Origin: Arthrobacter sp. EpRS71
GTDB lineage: Bacteria; Actinomycetota; Actinomycetes; Actinomycetales; Micrococcaceae
Assembly: GCF_001512285.1 (NCBI RefSeq)
Contig: NZ_LNUV01000004.1
Span: forward strand, 434,001 to 498,000
Length of the DNA stretch: 64,000 bases
Reading direction: 5' to 3'
Part shown: piece by piece, positions 1 through 8,590 of the stretch
How positions within the stretch are numbered: the stretch's first letter is position 1
How the letters are laid out: each line of letters opens with the position of its first letter
Notes under the pieces: model-generated
What the model saw: the letters and a program-made list of their open reading frames with translations, nothing else
What the model was told of the DNA's origin: nothing
The model's database searches: none
Position numbers and translations under genes: made by a program

Positions 1-365
1 CTGAGGGAAAGTCCGTCCAGCACGTGGGCGGGAGCGATTCCGTGGCCCGGAGAATTGCCGCCGCTGCCGCCGTCGAAAACCAGCGTTACGGTGGCTCCCT
101 CGGGTCTGTTGGCTTGGTGGTGGGGGCAACCATCGGTTCTGCCCTGTTTGACCTGGATATCGATCTTGAAGCTGTCCGCGGTCCGATCCTTGCTCCTGGA
201 CTAGGTGCGCAGGGGGCCACGCCAGCCGATCTTCGAGCGACTTTCGGTGCTGCGTACCCCACTGTTCTGGCGACTTCCAGCCGGGGGATCCTGGCCGCCG
301 GGCCGTCCTTGGCAGGGCTCCGTGCCGCAACGGAGGAGACACTGGACGGGCTTCGCCCGGAGTAA
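1..365 (+). CDS. pyrF: Orotidine 5'-phosphate decarboxylase, C-terminal part (truncated by window start)
   Basis: This is the 3' end of a gene whose start lies before the window; the frame is open from base 3. The product decarboxylates OMP to UMP, the last step of de novo pyrimidine synthesis. About 120 residues are visible. They include VGATIG, a LAPGLGAQGA stretch (the phosphate-binding end of the TIM barrel) and a late SSRGIL motif, as in the bacterial type 2 (subfamily 2) enzymes. It probably ends a pyr operon, because a hairpin follows the stop directly and the next gene, mihF, has its own regulatory region. The assignment is firm although the catalytic DxKxxD region is off the window. 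Confidence 0.9.
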   Translation, partial: EGKSVQHVGGSDSVARRIAAAAAVENQRYGGSLGSVGLVVGATIGSALFDLDIDLEAVRGPILAPGLGAQGATPADLRATFGAAYPTVLATSSRGILAAGPSLAGLRAATEETLDGLRPE

Positions 366-388
366 GTTGCGCACCCTCATTGCGCAAC
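366..388 (+). terminator. Hairpin after pyrF
   Basis: Perfect 8-bp inverted repeat (GTTGCGCA / TGCGCAAC, 7-nt loop) starting at the base after the pyrF stop. There is no U-tract, so this may be a rho-dependent end or an RNA-stabilising hairpin. Confidence 0.5.
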
Positions 389-421
389 CGGGCCCCTGCC
401 GGTAGGTTCAGGATCAGTCCG

Positions 422-437
422 CGTGATCTGGATCACA
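422..437. promoter_or_regulatory. Crp/GlxR-like operator upstream of mihF
   Basis: The bases CGTGATCTGGATCACA contain perfect 6-bp arms GTGATC/GATCAC around a 2-bp centre. They match the actinobacterial Crp/GlxR consensus TGTGANNTANNTCACA at all but two fixed positions. The site ends 25 bp before the chosen mihF start, close enough to affect its promoter. The regulator itself is not in this window. Confidence 0.55.
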
Positions 438-462
438 ATCGCGATCTGACAGGGGTTTGGCA

Positions 463-789
463 GTGGGCCTTAAAGAGCTGACACCGCAGGAGCGTTCCGA
501 TGCCCTGGAGAAGGCTGCCAAGGCGCGGGCTGTGCGCGCCGCGGCCAAGGAACGCCTCAAGCGTGGCGAGGTGAGCATTGCCGAGTTGATCTCCTCAGGT
601 ACTACCGATGAGGCGATTGCGCGCATGCGGGTAGTGGAATTGCTGGAGGCCCTGCCGGGCATTGGTCCGGTCAGGGCAGCCGGAATCATGGCCGAGATTG
701 GCATTGCCGGATCCCGGCGGATCAGGGGGCTGGGAATTCACCAGGCCCGGGCGCTGGTAGATTTTATGGATACTCAGCAAAGCGTTTGA
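463..789 (+). CDS. mihF: Integration host factor, actinobacterial type (mIHF)
   Basis: Small basic nucleoid-associated protein of 108 residues, unrelated in sequence to proteobacterial IHF. An N-terminal helix rich in Ala, Lys and Arg (EKAAKARAVRAAAKERLKRG) precedes a helix-two-turn-helix DNA-binding part with the motif LLEALPGIGPVRAAGIM and a conserved RRIRGLG. In actinobacteria this family bends and compacts DNA, and the gene sits beside gmk, as here. I chose GTG at 463 because AGGGG at 451-455 lies 7 nt upstream; a TTG at 457 would overlap that ribosome site. A Crp-like palindrome lies just upstream. gmk follows after 21 bases, so the two are probably cotranscribed. Confidence 0.9.
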   Translation: MGLKELTPQERSDALEKAAKARAVRAAAKERLKRGEVSIAELISSGTTDEAIARMRVVELLEALPGIGPVRAAGIMAEIGIAGSRRIRGLGIHQARALVDFMDTQQSV

Positions 790-810
790 CGCATCTCCCC
801 GAAGGAATCC

Positions 811-1383
811 GTGAGCAAGAAACCCGGACTGACTGTCCTTGCAGGCCCCACTGCCGTTGGCAAGGGAACCGTATCCACCTACATCAGGGACAACTATCCA
901 GAGGTTTGGCTCTCGGTCTCGGCAACCACCCGGGCTGCGCGTCCGGGCGAGAAGGATGGCGTCCACTACTTCTTCAAGTCCGCCGAGGAGTTTGACTCCT
1001 TGGTCTCCGAGGGTGAACTCCTGGAGTGGGCTGTGGTGCATGGCCAGAACCGCTACGGTACGCTCCGCAGCACTGTTGACGCGGCAATCGCCGATGGCAA
1101 GTCTGTCTTGCTGGAGATTGACCTCCAGGGTGCCCGGCAGGTCAAGGCAGCGGTCCCGGACGCGAATTTCGTGTTCCTGGCACCGCCGAGCTGGGACGAA
1201 ATGGTCCGTCGATTGGTGGGCCGCGGCACGGAAACTCCTGAGGAACAGCAGCGCAGGCTGGAAACCGCTAAACTGGAACTTGCTGCTGAACCGGAGTTTG
1301 ACCACACCGTCATCAATGACGACGTTCGCCGGGCAGCGGACGAGCTTGTTTCACTCATGGGGCTTACCCCGCACCAGCGCTAA
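811..1383 (+). CDS. gmk: Guanylate kinase
   Basis: Phosphorylates GMP to GDP with ATP in the cytoplasm. The 190-residue length is normal for the family. The P-loop GPTAVGKGT is at residues 12-20, followed by the GMP-binding [17 protein letters not shown] segment and by [12 protein letters not shown] in the core. GTG at 811 has GAAGGAA just upstream. It sits between mihF and rpoZ, the usual actinobacterial gmk-rpoZ-coaBC-metK order, and probably shares a transcript with them. No oddities seen. Confidence 0.97.
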   Translation: MSKKPGLTVLAGPTAVGKGTVSTYIRDNYPEVWLSVSATTRAARPGEKDGVHYFFKSAEEFDSLVSEGELLEWAVVHGQNRYGTLRSTVDAAIADGKSVLLEIDLQGARQVKAAVPDANFVFLAPPSWDEMVRRLVGRGTETPEEQQRRLETAKLELAAEPEFDHTVINDDVRRAADELVSLMGLTPHQR

Positions 1384-1422
1384 GCGCTTGCATTTGTTGG
1401 CCCGCTAAAATTTGGAGAATTC

Positions 1423-1683
1423 GTGTCCACGAACCTTGAAGGCATCATCAACCCGCCGATCGATTCGCTGCTTGAGGCTGCTGATTCCAAGTACGGCCTG
1501 GTCATCTTCGGCGCCAAGCGTGCCCGTCAGATCAACGCCTACTACGCACAGCTCCACGAGGGCCTGTTCGAGTACGTCGGCCCGTTGGTTGACACCAAGC
1601 TGAACGAGAAGTCGTTGTCCATCGCTCTGCGCGAGATCAACGAAGGCTTGCTGGTTTCCACGCCGATCGAGCCCGCAGAATAA
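1423..1683 (+). CDS. rpoZ: RNA polymerase omega subunit
   Basis: 86-residue omega subunit that helps assemble and stabilise RNA polymerase around beta-prime. The family core is visible as the N-terminal [19 protein letters not shown] and the helix [12 protein letters not shown]. The length fits actinobacterial omega, and the GTG start has TTGGAG about 9 nt upstream. It lies 39 bases after gmk and 27 bases before coaBC, in the conserved gmk-rpoZ-coaBC block. Confidence 0.95.
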   Translation: MSTNLEGIINPPIDSLLEAADSKYGLVIFGAKRARQINAYYAQLHEGLFEYVGPLVDTKLNEKSLSIALREINEGLLVSTPIEPAE

Positions 1684-1710
1684 TAAAGACTGCCTGTTGA
1701 CGGAGGTCAC

Positions 1711-2958
1711 GTGCGCATAGTCCTCGGAGTCGGGGGAGGGATCGCAGCCTACAAGGTTGCATCGCTCCTCCGGCTTTTTACTGAAGCCGGTCACAAGGTG
1801 ACGGTCATCCCCACGGAAGCCGCTACCCGATTCGTCGGAGTGGCCACATGGGAAGCCCTCTCCGGTAACCCTGTGAGCAACAGCGTCTTTGACGACGTCG
1901 AGAAGGTCAATCACGTCCGTCTGGGTCATGAGGCGGATCTTATAGTGGTGGCGCCTGCCACCGCAGACCTCTTGGCCAAAGCAGCGACCGGACAAGCGGG
2001 AGACCTCCTCACCAACACGCTTCTCATGGCCCATGGGCCGGTTCTGTTTGCTCCTGCGATGCACACGGAAATGTGGCAGCACGCGGCAACCCAGGCCAAC
2101 GTAGAGACGCTGCGCAGTCGTGGCGTCACCGTGCTGGAGCCTGCCTCGGGTCGCCTGACGGGCTCGGATTCAGGGCCTGGGCGCTTACCGGAGCCGGAGG
2201 CGATCTTCGCTGCCGCCATGGCCCTTGCCGGCTCGGAAACATCACCGGCCCAGGGCAGCCATTCCGGTGTCCTGGCAGGACGAATCGTCACCATTTCCGC
2301 CGGCGGCACAAGGGAGGCCCTGGATCCTGTCCGTTTCCTGGGCAACCGGTCCTCCGGAAAGCAGGGCGCGGCGTTGGCCGCTGCCGCCCTGGCTGCCGGA
2401 GCCACAGTTCGTTTCCTTGCCGCACACATGGACGTCGAGCCGCCTGCCGGAGTGGAGCTTGTACGCGTTGAATCGGCCTTGGAACTACGCGAAGCCGCGC
2501 TGAAGGCGGCAGTGGATTCCGACGTCGTCATCATGGCCGCTGCTGTTGCGGACTTCCGTCCGGCAGAGGTTTCGGACACCAAGATCAAGAAGGTCGACGG
2601 CGAGGACGCTCCCGTTGTGCGGTTGATCCGGAACCCGGACATCCTGCATGAGCTCGTGGAACGTCGTCATGCCGACGGCGGTCAGCAGTTGATTGTCGGT
2701 TTCGCAGCCGAAACGGGCGATGCCCAAGGCGACGTGCTGGAGCATGCGACGGCCAAGCTCAAGCGCAAGGGCTGCGACCTCTTGGTGGTGAACCAGGTGG
2801 GCGTCGGCCGGGTATTCGGCCAGGACGACAATTCGGTGGTCATTCTGTCCGGTCACGGCGCCGACCCGGAGTCGGCCGCAGGCTCAAAGGCCGACGTCGC
2901 CGCTGCCGTCATTGATCGGGTGGGCACCGAACTGACCCGCGTCTTCCCGGCCGTGTAA
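1711..2958 (+). CDS. coaBC: Bifunctional phosphopantothenoylcysteine decarboxylase / phosphopantothenate-cysteine ligase
   Basis: Makes 4'-phosphopantetheine for coenzyme A in two steps. The N-terminal CoaC flavoprotein half (about residues 1-180) shows the glycine-rich GVGGGIAAYK start and the substrate-clamp motif PAMHTEMW near residue 115. The C-terminal CoaB half begins with SAGGTREALDPVRFLGNRSSGK near residue 194 and carries a later IIMAAAVADFRP-like segment and the MIRNPD-type loop (here LIRNPDIL). At 415 residues it is full length. GTG at 1711 has GGAGGT upstream. It belongs to the rpoZ-coaBC-metK cluster. Confidence 0.97.
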   Translation: MRIVLGVGGGIAAYKVASLLRLFTEAGHKVTVIPTEAATRFVGVATWEALSGNPVSNSVFDDVEKVNHVRLGHEADLIVVAPATADLLAKAATGQAGDLLTNTLLMAHGPVLFAPAMHTEMWQHAATQANVETLRSRGVTVLEPASGRLTGSDSGPGRLPEPEAIFAAAMALAGSETSPAQGSHSGVLAGRIVTISAGGTREALDPVRFLGNRSSGKQGAALAAAALAAGATVRFLAAHMDVEPPAGVELVRVESALELREAALKAAVDSDVVIMAAAVADFRPAEVSDTKIKKVDGEDAPVVRLIRNPDILHELVERRHADGGQQLIVGFAAETGDAQGDVLEHATAKLKRKGCDLLVVNQVGVGRVFGQDDNSVVILSGHGADPESAAGSKADVAAAVIDRVGTELTRVFPAV

Positions 2959-3022
2959 CTGAGCCCACACCCGAATTCTTCGCAAAGGGACACACGGCAG
3001 ATCCCGCCGTCCCGCAACCCAG

Positions 3023-3028
3023 TAAGGT
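3023..3028 (+). promoter_or_regulatory. Candidate -10 box of a leaderless metK promoter
   Basis: TAAGGT is followed by 6 nt and then the metK GTG at 3035, the spacing expected if transcription begins at the start codon. No ribosome site precedes the GTG. No convincing -35 hexamer is visible. Confidence 0.45.
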
Positions 3029-3034
3029 GGTCGA

Positions 3035-4264
3035 GTGACTTTACCGCTGCACCATGAACACCATGGCACCCCGTCCAAGCTCCGGCTCTTCACGTCCGAA
3101 TCCGTCACGGAAGGGCACCCGGACAAGATCTGCGACCAAATCAGCGACTCCATCCTGGACGCGCTGCTGGCTGCTGATCCGGAATCCCGCGTGGCCGTTG
3201 AAACCATGGCCACTACCGGCTTAGTGCATGTGGCCGGTGAGGTTACCACCGACGCTTATGTGGAAATTCCGCAGATTGTCCGCGAGACCATCCTGGGCAT
3301 CGGCTACGACTCGTCGGCCAACGGATTCGACGGCGCCCGCTGTGGTGTGTCCGTGTCCATCGGCCAACAGTCCAACGACATCGCCGGTGGCGTGTTCAAC
3401 TCACTTGAGGCCCGTGAAGGCCGCCAAGAGGACGACTACGACCTCCAGGGTGCGGGCGATCAGGGAATCATGTTTGGCTATGCCAGCGATGAGACGGCCT
3501 CTTACATGCCTACGCCCATCTGGCTCGCGCACCGTTTGTCTGAACGCCTCACGGAAGTCCGAAAGAACGGCGAGCTGGCCTACCTTCGCCCGGACGGCAA
3601 GACGCAGGTCACCGTAGGATACGACGGCGATCGGCCGGTTTCCGTGGAAACGGTGGTCATCTCCAGCCAGCACGCCGAAGAGGCAAGCCTTGAGCAGCTT
3701 CGAGCGGACTTGGCCAGCTACGTGATCGATCCCGTCATGTCGGCGTCCAACCTGGACATCTCACATGCTGCCAACATTCTTAACCCGGCCGGCGCTTTCG
3801 TTATCGGCGGTCCTGTAGGCGATGCCGGGCTCACAGGCCGCAAGATCATCGTGGACACTTACGGGGGGTTCTCGCGCCACGGCGGTGGAGCTTTCTCCGG
3901 CAAGGATCCGTCCAAGGTGGACCGCTCAGCCGCATACGCCATGCGCTGGGTTGCCAAGAACGTGGTGGCGGCCGGCCTGGCCAAGAGGGCTGAGATTCAA
4001 ATCGCCTACGCCATCGGCCAAGCACGCCCGGTTGGAACGTACGTTGAGACCTTCGGCACGGAAACGGTTGACCCGGCCCGCATCAGTGAAGCGATCGACG
4101 AGTTGTTCGACCTCCGTCCGCGCGCCATCATTGACGCGCTGGACCTCAAGCGGCCCATTTATGCCAAGACGGCTGCGCACGGTCACTTTGGCCGGGATGA
4201 CCCGGATTTCACGTGGGAACGCTTGGACCGCGTGGCCGACCTGAAGGAATACTTCAACGCCTGA
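3035..4264 (+). CDS. metK: S-adenosylmethionine synthetase
   Basis: Forms S-adenosylmethionine from methionine and ATP. The 409 residues include the N-terminal [13 protein letters not shown] motif, the ATP-binding [12 protein letters not shown] segment and the glycine-rich [19 protein letters not shown] loop, all diagnostic. GTG at 3035 has no Shine-Dalgarno, but a -10-like TAAGGT sits 6 nt before it, so the message may be leaderless. I saw no SAM riboswitch in the 76 bases between coaBC and metK. A strong hairpin follows at 4349. Confidence 0.97.
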   Translation: MTLPLHHEHHGTPSKLRLFTSESVTEGHPDKICDQISDSILDALLAADPESRVAVETMATTGLVHVAGEVTTDAYVEIPQIVRETILGIGYDSSANGFDGARCGVSVSIGQQSNDIAGGVFNSLEAREGRQEDDYDLQGAGDQGIMFGYASDETASYMPTPIWLAHRLSERLTEVRKNGELAYLRPDGKTQVTVGYDGDRPVSVETVVISSQHAEEASLEQLRADLASYVIDPVMSASNLDISHAANILNPAGAFVIGGPVGDAGLTGRKIIVDTYGGFSRHGGGAFSGKDPSKVDRSAAYAMRWVAKNVVAAGLAKRAEIQIAYAIGQARPVGTYVETFGTETVDPARISEAIDELFDLRPRAIIDALDLKRPIYAKTAAHGHFGRDDPDFTWERLDRVADLKEYFNA

Positions 4265-4348
4265 GCCCTTAACGATCGGTTGGCAGCAGTCGCATCAACC
4301 CCAGGTTGTTGTTTTGTCAGTGGCCCGTGATTGGCTGGTGCCAGAGAG

Positions 4349-4381
4349 ATGCCCGCAGCGGGTCAATCCCGCTGCGGGCAT
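4349..4381 (+). terminator. Hairpin terminator after metK
   Basis: Perfect 14-bp inverted repeat (ATGCCCGCAGCGGG and its complement) with a 5-nt loop TCAAT, lying between metK and priA. There is no U-run, which is common for terminators in GC-rich actinobacteria. Confidence 0.65.
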
Positions 4382-4435
4382 TCCGGGTTAAGACTGCGTG
4401 GTGTTATTCCGCGCTCAGAGGTGGAGGTGAAGTGC

Positions 4436-6538
4436 ATGGCAGGACACGAGGCCCAGCCGTCGTTGCTTCAGCCCTCGTTGCTTCAAGGGTTTCCGGATCG
4501 TGCACCGGTCAATGGGCCGCCGCTTGCCGCTGAGAATCCCGTGGCGCGGGTGGCCCTCGAATCGTCCCTGCCCCATCTGGACAGGCCCTTCGACTACAGC
4601 GTTCCAGCAGAGCTCGCCGAGGATGCCGCGCCAGGCGTCCGGGTGAAGGTCAAGTTCAACGGCCAGGAGCTGAACGGATACATCATTGAACGGCGTGCAG
4701 ACTCGGATGCTGCTGCGCCTTTGAACACCCTGCACAAAGTGGTGTCCCCGGTTGCGGTGCTGACCCCGGCCACTATGGAGCTGGCAGGCACAGTGGCTGC
4801 CCGTTACGCCGGAACCCTGAGCGATGTCCTTCGAACGGCAATTCCTCCTCGGGTGGCCAAGGTGGAGAAGGAACTTCTGGCCGGAGACTTCGAAGCCGGA
4901 GTCGCTGACCTGAAACCGGCCACAGATGCTCACGCGTGGGCTTCTTACAGCAATGGTGAGCCGTATCTGCAGCACCTTGCCAAAGGCGGTTCGCCAAAAG
5001 CTGTCCTCACGGCTCTGCAGGGGTTCGGTCCTGATGGCTGGCCGGCCCTGGTGGCTACGGCAGTTGCCACCGTTCGCTCGTCGGGACGTGGCGCGGTGGT
5101 GGTGGTGCCGGACTATCGGGATCTGGAGCAATTGGAGGCAGCGCTTGCCAACGTCCTGCCGTCATCGGACATTGCCCGCCTCACGGCGGACGACGGGCAA
5201 ACGCCCCGGTACAGAAACTTCCTGCGGCTTCTGAGCGGTACAGCGGGAGTGGCCATCGGCACTCGTTCAGCGGCCTATGCTCCTGTGCGCGACCTTGGCC
5301 TGGTGGTGTGCTGGGACGACGGCGATGACCTCCACATCGAGCAAAGGGCGCCTTATGCGCACACCAGGGAAGTCCTTCTGTTGCGTGCCGAGCAGGAGAA
5401 CGCCGCGTGCCTTATGGCCTCCCATAACCGAAGCACCGAACTCCAACGCCTTGTGGAAATGCACTGGGCGGTGCCCATTGAGGCACCCCGAAGTACTGTC
5501 CGCGCCACGGCGCCCCGGGTTCTCAACACCGCTGACAGCTACGAACAAGAACGTGATCCTCTGGCGCGTATTGCACGATTGCCCGGTGCGGCGTGGCGGG
5601 CAGCCAAAGAAGGCCTGGAGCGCGGCCCGGTCTTGGTCCAAGTGGCCCGGGCCGGATACGCCCCGTCGCTGGTGTGCCAGACGTGCCGGGAACTTGCGCG
5701 CTGCAACGCTTGTCAGGGGCCGCTGGCAGTGTCCAGCAGTTCGGCCATTCCGGCGTGCCGGTGGTGTTCCACCCCATCCCCACAATGGCGCTGCATGCAC
5801 TGTAGCGGAACAAGACTGCGCCGGGGGGCGGCGGGAGTCATGCGGACGGCAGAGGAGCTGGGGCGGGCCTTCCCCGGCAAAGCCGTCGTCACGTCATCCG
5901 GTGAGCACATCAAGGCATCTGTCCCGGACGCCCCTGCGCTGGTGGTCGCAACGGTCGGTGCTGAGCCGGTAGCCTCCAACGGATACGCGGTAGCGTTGTT
6001 GCTGGACGGCAACTCGTTGCTCCGGCGTGAGAACCTTCGCGCAGGGGAGGATACCGTCCGCCGGTGGTTCAATGCCGCTTCCCTTGTGAAGCCGGCCAGC
6101 CAGGGCGGACTCGTGGTGATCACCGCCGACGATACCGCGGCGACGGGAGCACTGTTGAGGTGGGACCCCGCCGGATTTGCGTCACGGGAACTGGCGCTGC
6201 GGAAGGAACTGCAACTGCCCCCGGCAGTCCGGGTGGCTTCCGTGACCGGCCCCAGGGCCGACGTCGTGCATTTCAGTGACGCTGTGGAAGCCAATGCCGA
6301 GCTGGCCTCGATAGCCAAACTACGCAAAGCCGGACCTGCACCTGTGCAACTGTCCGGCAGTCATCAGGTCTCCGCCGGCACCGTGGAGAGCGATGCGGAG
6401 GTCCGGACGCTCTACTTCATTCCGTACGCAGACGCCGCCGAGACCACCCGGGCCATGCGGGCCGTTAAGGTGGCCAACGCCGCCAAGCGCACGTCGGGCC
6501 CGGTGCAGTTGCGTTTGGATGGCGTCGACGTCCTTTGA
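4436..6538 (+). CDS. priA: Probable replication restart protein PriA, helicase motifs degenerate
   Basis: 700-residue PriA-family protein (primosomal N'). The 3'-DNA-binding domain at the N-terminus (VARVALESSLPHLDRPFDY) and the C-terminal part are recognisable. Eight cysteines in CxxC pairs at about residues 415-460 (CQTC, CNAC, CRWC, CMHC) form the two-zinc module. Where a PriA helicase has a Walker A loop (about residues 195-215) there is no GxGKT, and the DEEH box position reads CWDDGDD near 290. Actinobacterial PriA proteins are known to lack detectable helicase motifs, so this is probably a loading scaffold rather than a motor. ATG at 4436 was chosen because GGAGG lies 8 nt upstream; the frame stays open back to 4331. 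Confidence 0.88.
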   Translation: MAGHEAQPSLLQPSLLQGFPDRAPVNGPPLAAENPVARVALESSLPHLDRPFDYSVPAELAEDAAPGVRVKVKFNGQELNGYIIERRADSDAAAPLNTLHKVVSPVAVLTPATMELAGTVAARYAGTLSDVLRTAIPPRVAKVEKELLAGDFEAGVADLKPATDAHAWASYSNGEPYLQHLAKGGSPKAVLTALQGFGPDGWPALVATAVATVRSSGRGAVVVVPDYRDLEQLEAALANVLPSSDIARLTADDGQTPRYRNFLRLLSGTAGVAIGTRSAAYAPVRDLGLVVCWDDGDDLHIEQRAPYAHTREVLLLRAEQENAACLMASHNRSTELQRLVEMHWAVPIEAPRSTVRATAPRVLNTADSYEQERDPLARIARLPGAAWRAAKEGLERGPVLVQVARAGYAPSLVCQTCRELARCNACQGPLAVSSSSAIPACRWCSTPSPQWRCMHCSGTRLRRGAAGVMRTAEELGRAFPGKAVVTSSGEHIKASVPDAPALVVATVGAEPVASNGYAVALLLDGNSLLRRENLRAGEDTVRRWFNAASLVKPASQGGLVVITADDTAATGALLRWDPAGFASRELALRKELQLPPAVRVASVTGPRADVVHFSDAVEANAELASIAKLRKAGPAPVQLSGSHQVSAGTVESDAEVRTLYFIPYADAAETTRAMRAVKVANAAKRTSGPVQLRLDGVDVL

Positions 6539-6556
6539 CCCCGGCTGTTCCCTCGG

Positions 6557-7639
6557 CTACGCCTTGGGTTGACGCTGAGCCATGACTTCTTCGGCCGCGG
6601 CAAGGAGCTGCCGTGCCGACTCGTCCCAGTTGAAGTTTGCAGCGCGTTTCACCGATGTTCGGGAGCGCTCCTGCCACAGTGAGTCCTCGTCCAGTGCAGT
6701 CACGGCCGCTGCGAACTCGGCCGGAGATTCAGGGTGGACGTAGCTGACAGCGTCGCCGCCCACCTCACGGAAGATGGGAATGTCGCTCGCGATGACGGGA
6801 GTGCCCAGGGCCATGGCCTCCACCAGCGGCAAACCGTATCCCTCGGCTCGTGACAGGCTGGTCAGCGCTGTGGCCCGCAGCAGGAGTTCGTCGTACTCGG
6901 CGTCCGTGACACCGTTGTGGAACACCACCTTGGCTCCGTCGGGAACCAGGGCCTCCAACTCAGCTCTGCGTTGCGGGGTGATCCGGCTGAGCAAGTGCAG
7001 GGTGTACCCGGACAGCCCGGACATGCCCCGGATCATGGTTTCCACGTTCTTGTACGGCATGAACGAACCCATGTAGAGGATCGACTTGTCTGCCCCTGCT
7101 TCAGGGTCGCGAGGTGTTTGACCTGGTTGGGGTGCGTTCCCCACTATGCGTACGGGACGCTTCGTCAGCGTGTACTTGGCCATGAGGGCTTCGGTGGTGC
7201 GGCTGATGGTAGCCACGATGTCCGCACGGTTGAGCAGGATCCGCTGCGGCCAGAACGCCTTGTGGTAAAGCCTCCACAGCAGCCGCACGGGTGCGGGCAG
7301 GAAGCCCGGGGGAGTCGGGTGTTCGTAGTAAATGAGGTCGTGAAGGGTCAGCACCAGCCCGTATTTGCGGCCGAAGGTGCCCATGGTCTGCATGGGACAG
7401 ACCACCACGTCGGCACCAAGGGGGTTGACCTTGCGGGCAACGAACAATTCCACGGGCGACAGTGGGCTGTTGATCAGTACGTACGGGACGTCGGGGAGGA
7501 GGGCCAGTTGGCGCTTGTCGCTGATCAGCATCGTGACGTCGGCAATTTTGGACGTTGCGGCTATGAGGCTGGAACCGTAGCGGCTGATGCCATCGTGATG
7601 GTCCGTTCGGGTAAAGCGGGCGTCGATGACAATTTTCAC
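6557..7639 (-). CDS. Glycosyltransferase, GT-B fold, family 4
   Basis: 360-residue retaining glycosyltransferase. The N-terminal Rossmann half starts MKIVIDARFTR with a following DGISRYGSSL loop. The C-terminal nucleotide-sugar half holds ILYMGSFMPYKNVETMI and the family-4 signature EGYGLPLVEAMALGTPVIASD near residues 263-283, with both conserved glutamates. There is no signal peptide and no membrane helix, so it probably acts at the cytoplasmic face on a lipid or polysaccharide acceptor, which I cannot identify. It overlaps the upstream hydrolase by 4 bases (ATGA), which suggests translational coupling. It converges on priA with only 18 bases between them. Confidence 0.85.
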   Translation of the reverse strand: MKIVIDARFTRTDHHDGISRYGSSLIAATSKIADVTMLISDKRQLALLPDVPYVLINSPLSPVELFVARKVNPLGADVVVCPMQTMGTFGRKYGLVLTLHDLIYYEHPTPPGFLPAPVRLLWRLYHKAFWPQRILLNRADIVATISRTTEALMAKYTLTKRPVRIVGNAPQPGQTPRDPEAGADKSILYMGSFMPYKNVETMIRGMSGLSGYTLHLLSRITPQRRAELEALVPDGAKVVFHNGVTDAEYDELLLRATALTSLSRAEGYGLPLVEAMALGTPVIASDIPIFREVGGDAVSYVHPESPAEFAAAVTALDEDSLWQERSRTSVKRAANFNWDESARQLLAAAEEVMAQRQPKA

Positions 7640-8580
7640 GCGGGATGTTCCTCCAGGAAGATGCGGATTGCTTCGGCGGCCGGAACCGGCGTCTCGTAGT
7701 GGATCAAATGCCCGACGTCGGGAATCACTTCCAGCTTCGCCTCGGGTAGTCGCTTCATGAGTTTGTACTGGTTGGGAAGGGTGGCGATCTCGTCTTTTTC
7801 CCCTGCGATCAGGAGTACGGGGAGCGTCAGTTCTTCGGCTACCTGGGCGACGTGTCCCGAGACAGAGGCTTTGAAGGACTCCAACAGGCTTTTCCGGTCC
7901 GCGAAGGCACTGAAGTAGGCATCGTGTTGGCCATGGATGAAACGGCGCAGGTTTTTGTCCTTGGTTTTCGCCATGGTGATGCTCATGACGCGGACAATCA
8001 GGCGGTTCCGGAGGACCGCCAGCCCCAGTGGGCGGGGAAGCTTCGCCGAGGCCTGGTAGTACAGCACGGCCAGTTTGGTCATGATTCCCTTGGGACCCTC
8101 AAGTGCCGGCGCGGCTATGGGGTTGATGAGGATCAAGGGAAAGACAGCGCCCGGATGCGAGGCGGCAAAGTGACTGGCCACGATCGACCCGAAGGAGTGG
8201 CCCAGGAGTACGGTCCTGGGGCCCAATCCGAGGGCGCTCATGAAACCGGTGATGAACTGGCCGTAGCGTTCAACAGAGTGCTCGCCATCGACGAAGGGTT
8301 CGGAGCTTCCGAAGGCCGGCAGGTCCGGCATGATGATGCGCATCTCCGGAAGCTGGTCCGCTACACGCAGCAGGCCGTGGTGGTCGCCCCGGAACCCGTG
8401 GATGACCAGGATGGTCCGTGTCGCGGGCGTGGCGGCCACGGGCTCGTACGTCCAGTAAGCAACATTGCTGCCGTCCACGTCCACATCCGAGGCGTGCGTG
8501 CGGCCCGGCAGGGCGGTGCTGAAGAATTGACTGGGGGCCTGCGCTCCGTCAGGTGTGTGCGCGGTGTCCACTGTTTCCAT
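7636..8580 (-). CDS. Alpha/beta hydrolase
   Basis: 314-residue alpha/beta-hydrolase fold enzyme. The oxyanion-region motif VIHGFRGDH, the nucleophile elbow LLGHSFGS (Ser near residue 128), an acid in GEKDEI (about 260) and the histidine in DVGHLIHYETP (about 289) make a full catalytic triad. A helical cap (about 165-220) lies between them. The substrate cannot be told from sequence. The first 40 residues look like a variable extension without a signal peptide. It lies between the aldo/keto reductase (10-base gap) and the glycosyltransferase (4-base overlap), so the three are probably one operon. Confidence 0.85.
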   Translation of the reverse strand: METVDTAHTPDGAQAPSQFFSTALPGRTHASDVDVDGSNVAYWTYEPVAATPATRTILVIHGFRGDHHGLLRVADQLPEMRIIMPDLPAFGSSEPFVDGEHSVERYGQFITGFMSALGLGPRTVLLGHSFGSIVASHFAASHPGAVFPLILINPIAAPALEGPKGIMTKLAVLYYQASAKLPRPLGLAVLRNRLIVRVMSITMAKTKDKNLRRFIHGQHDAYFSAFADRKSLLESFKASVSGHVAQVAEELTLPVLLIAGEKDEIATLPNQYKLMKRLPEAKLEVIPDVGHLIHYETPVPAAEAIRIFLEEHPA

Positions 8581-8590
8581 ACGGATGGTC

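Noticed and set aside
2959..3034. SAM riboswitch before metK
   Set aside because: The gap is only 76 bases, without the conserved helices; a leaderless start leaves no untranslated leader.
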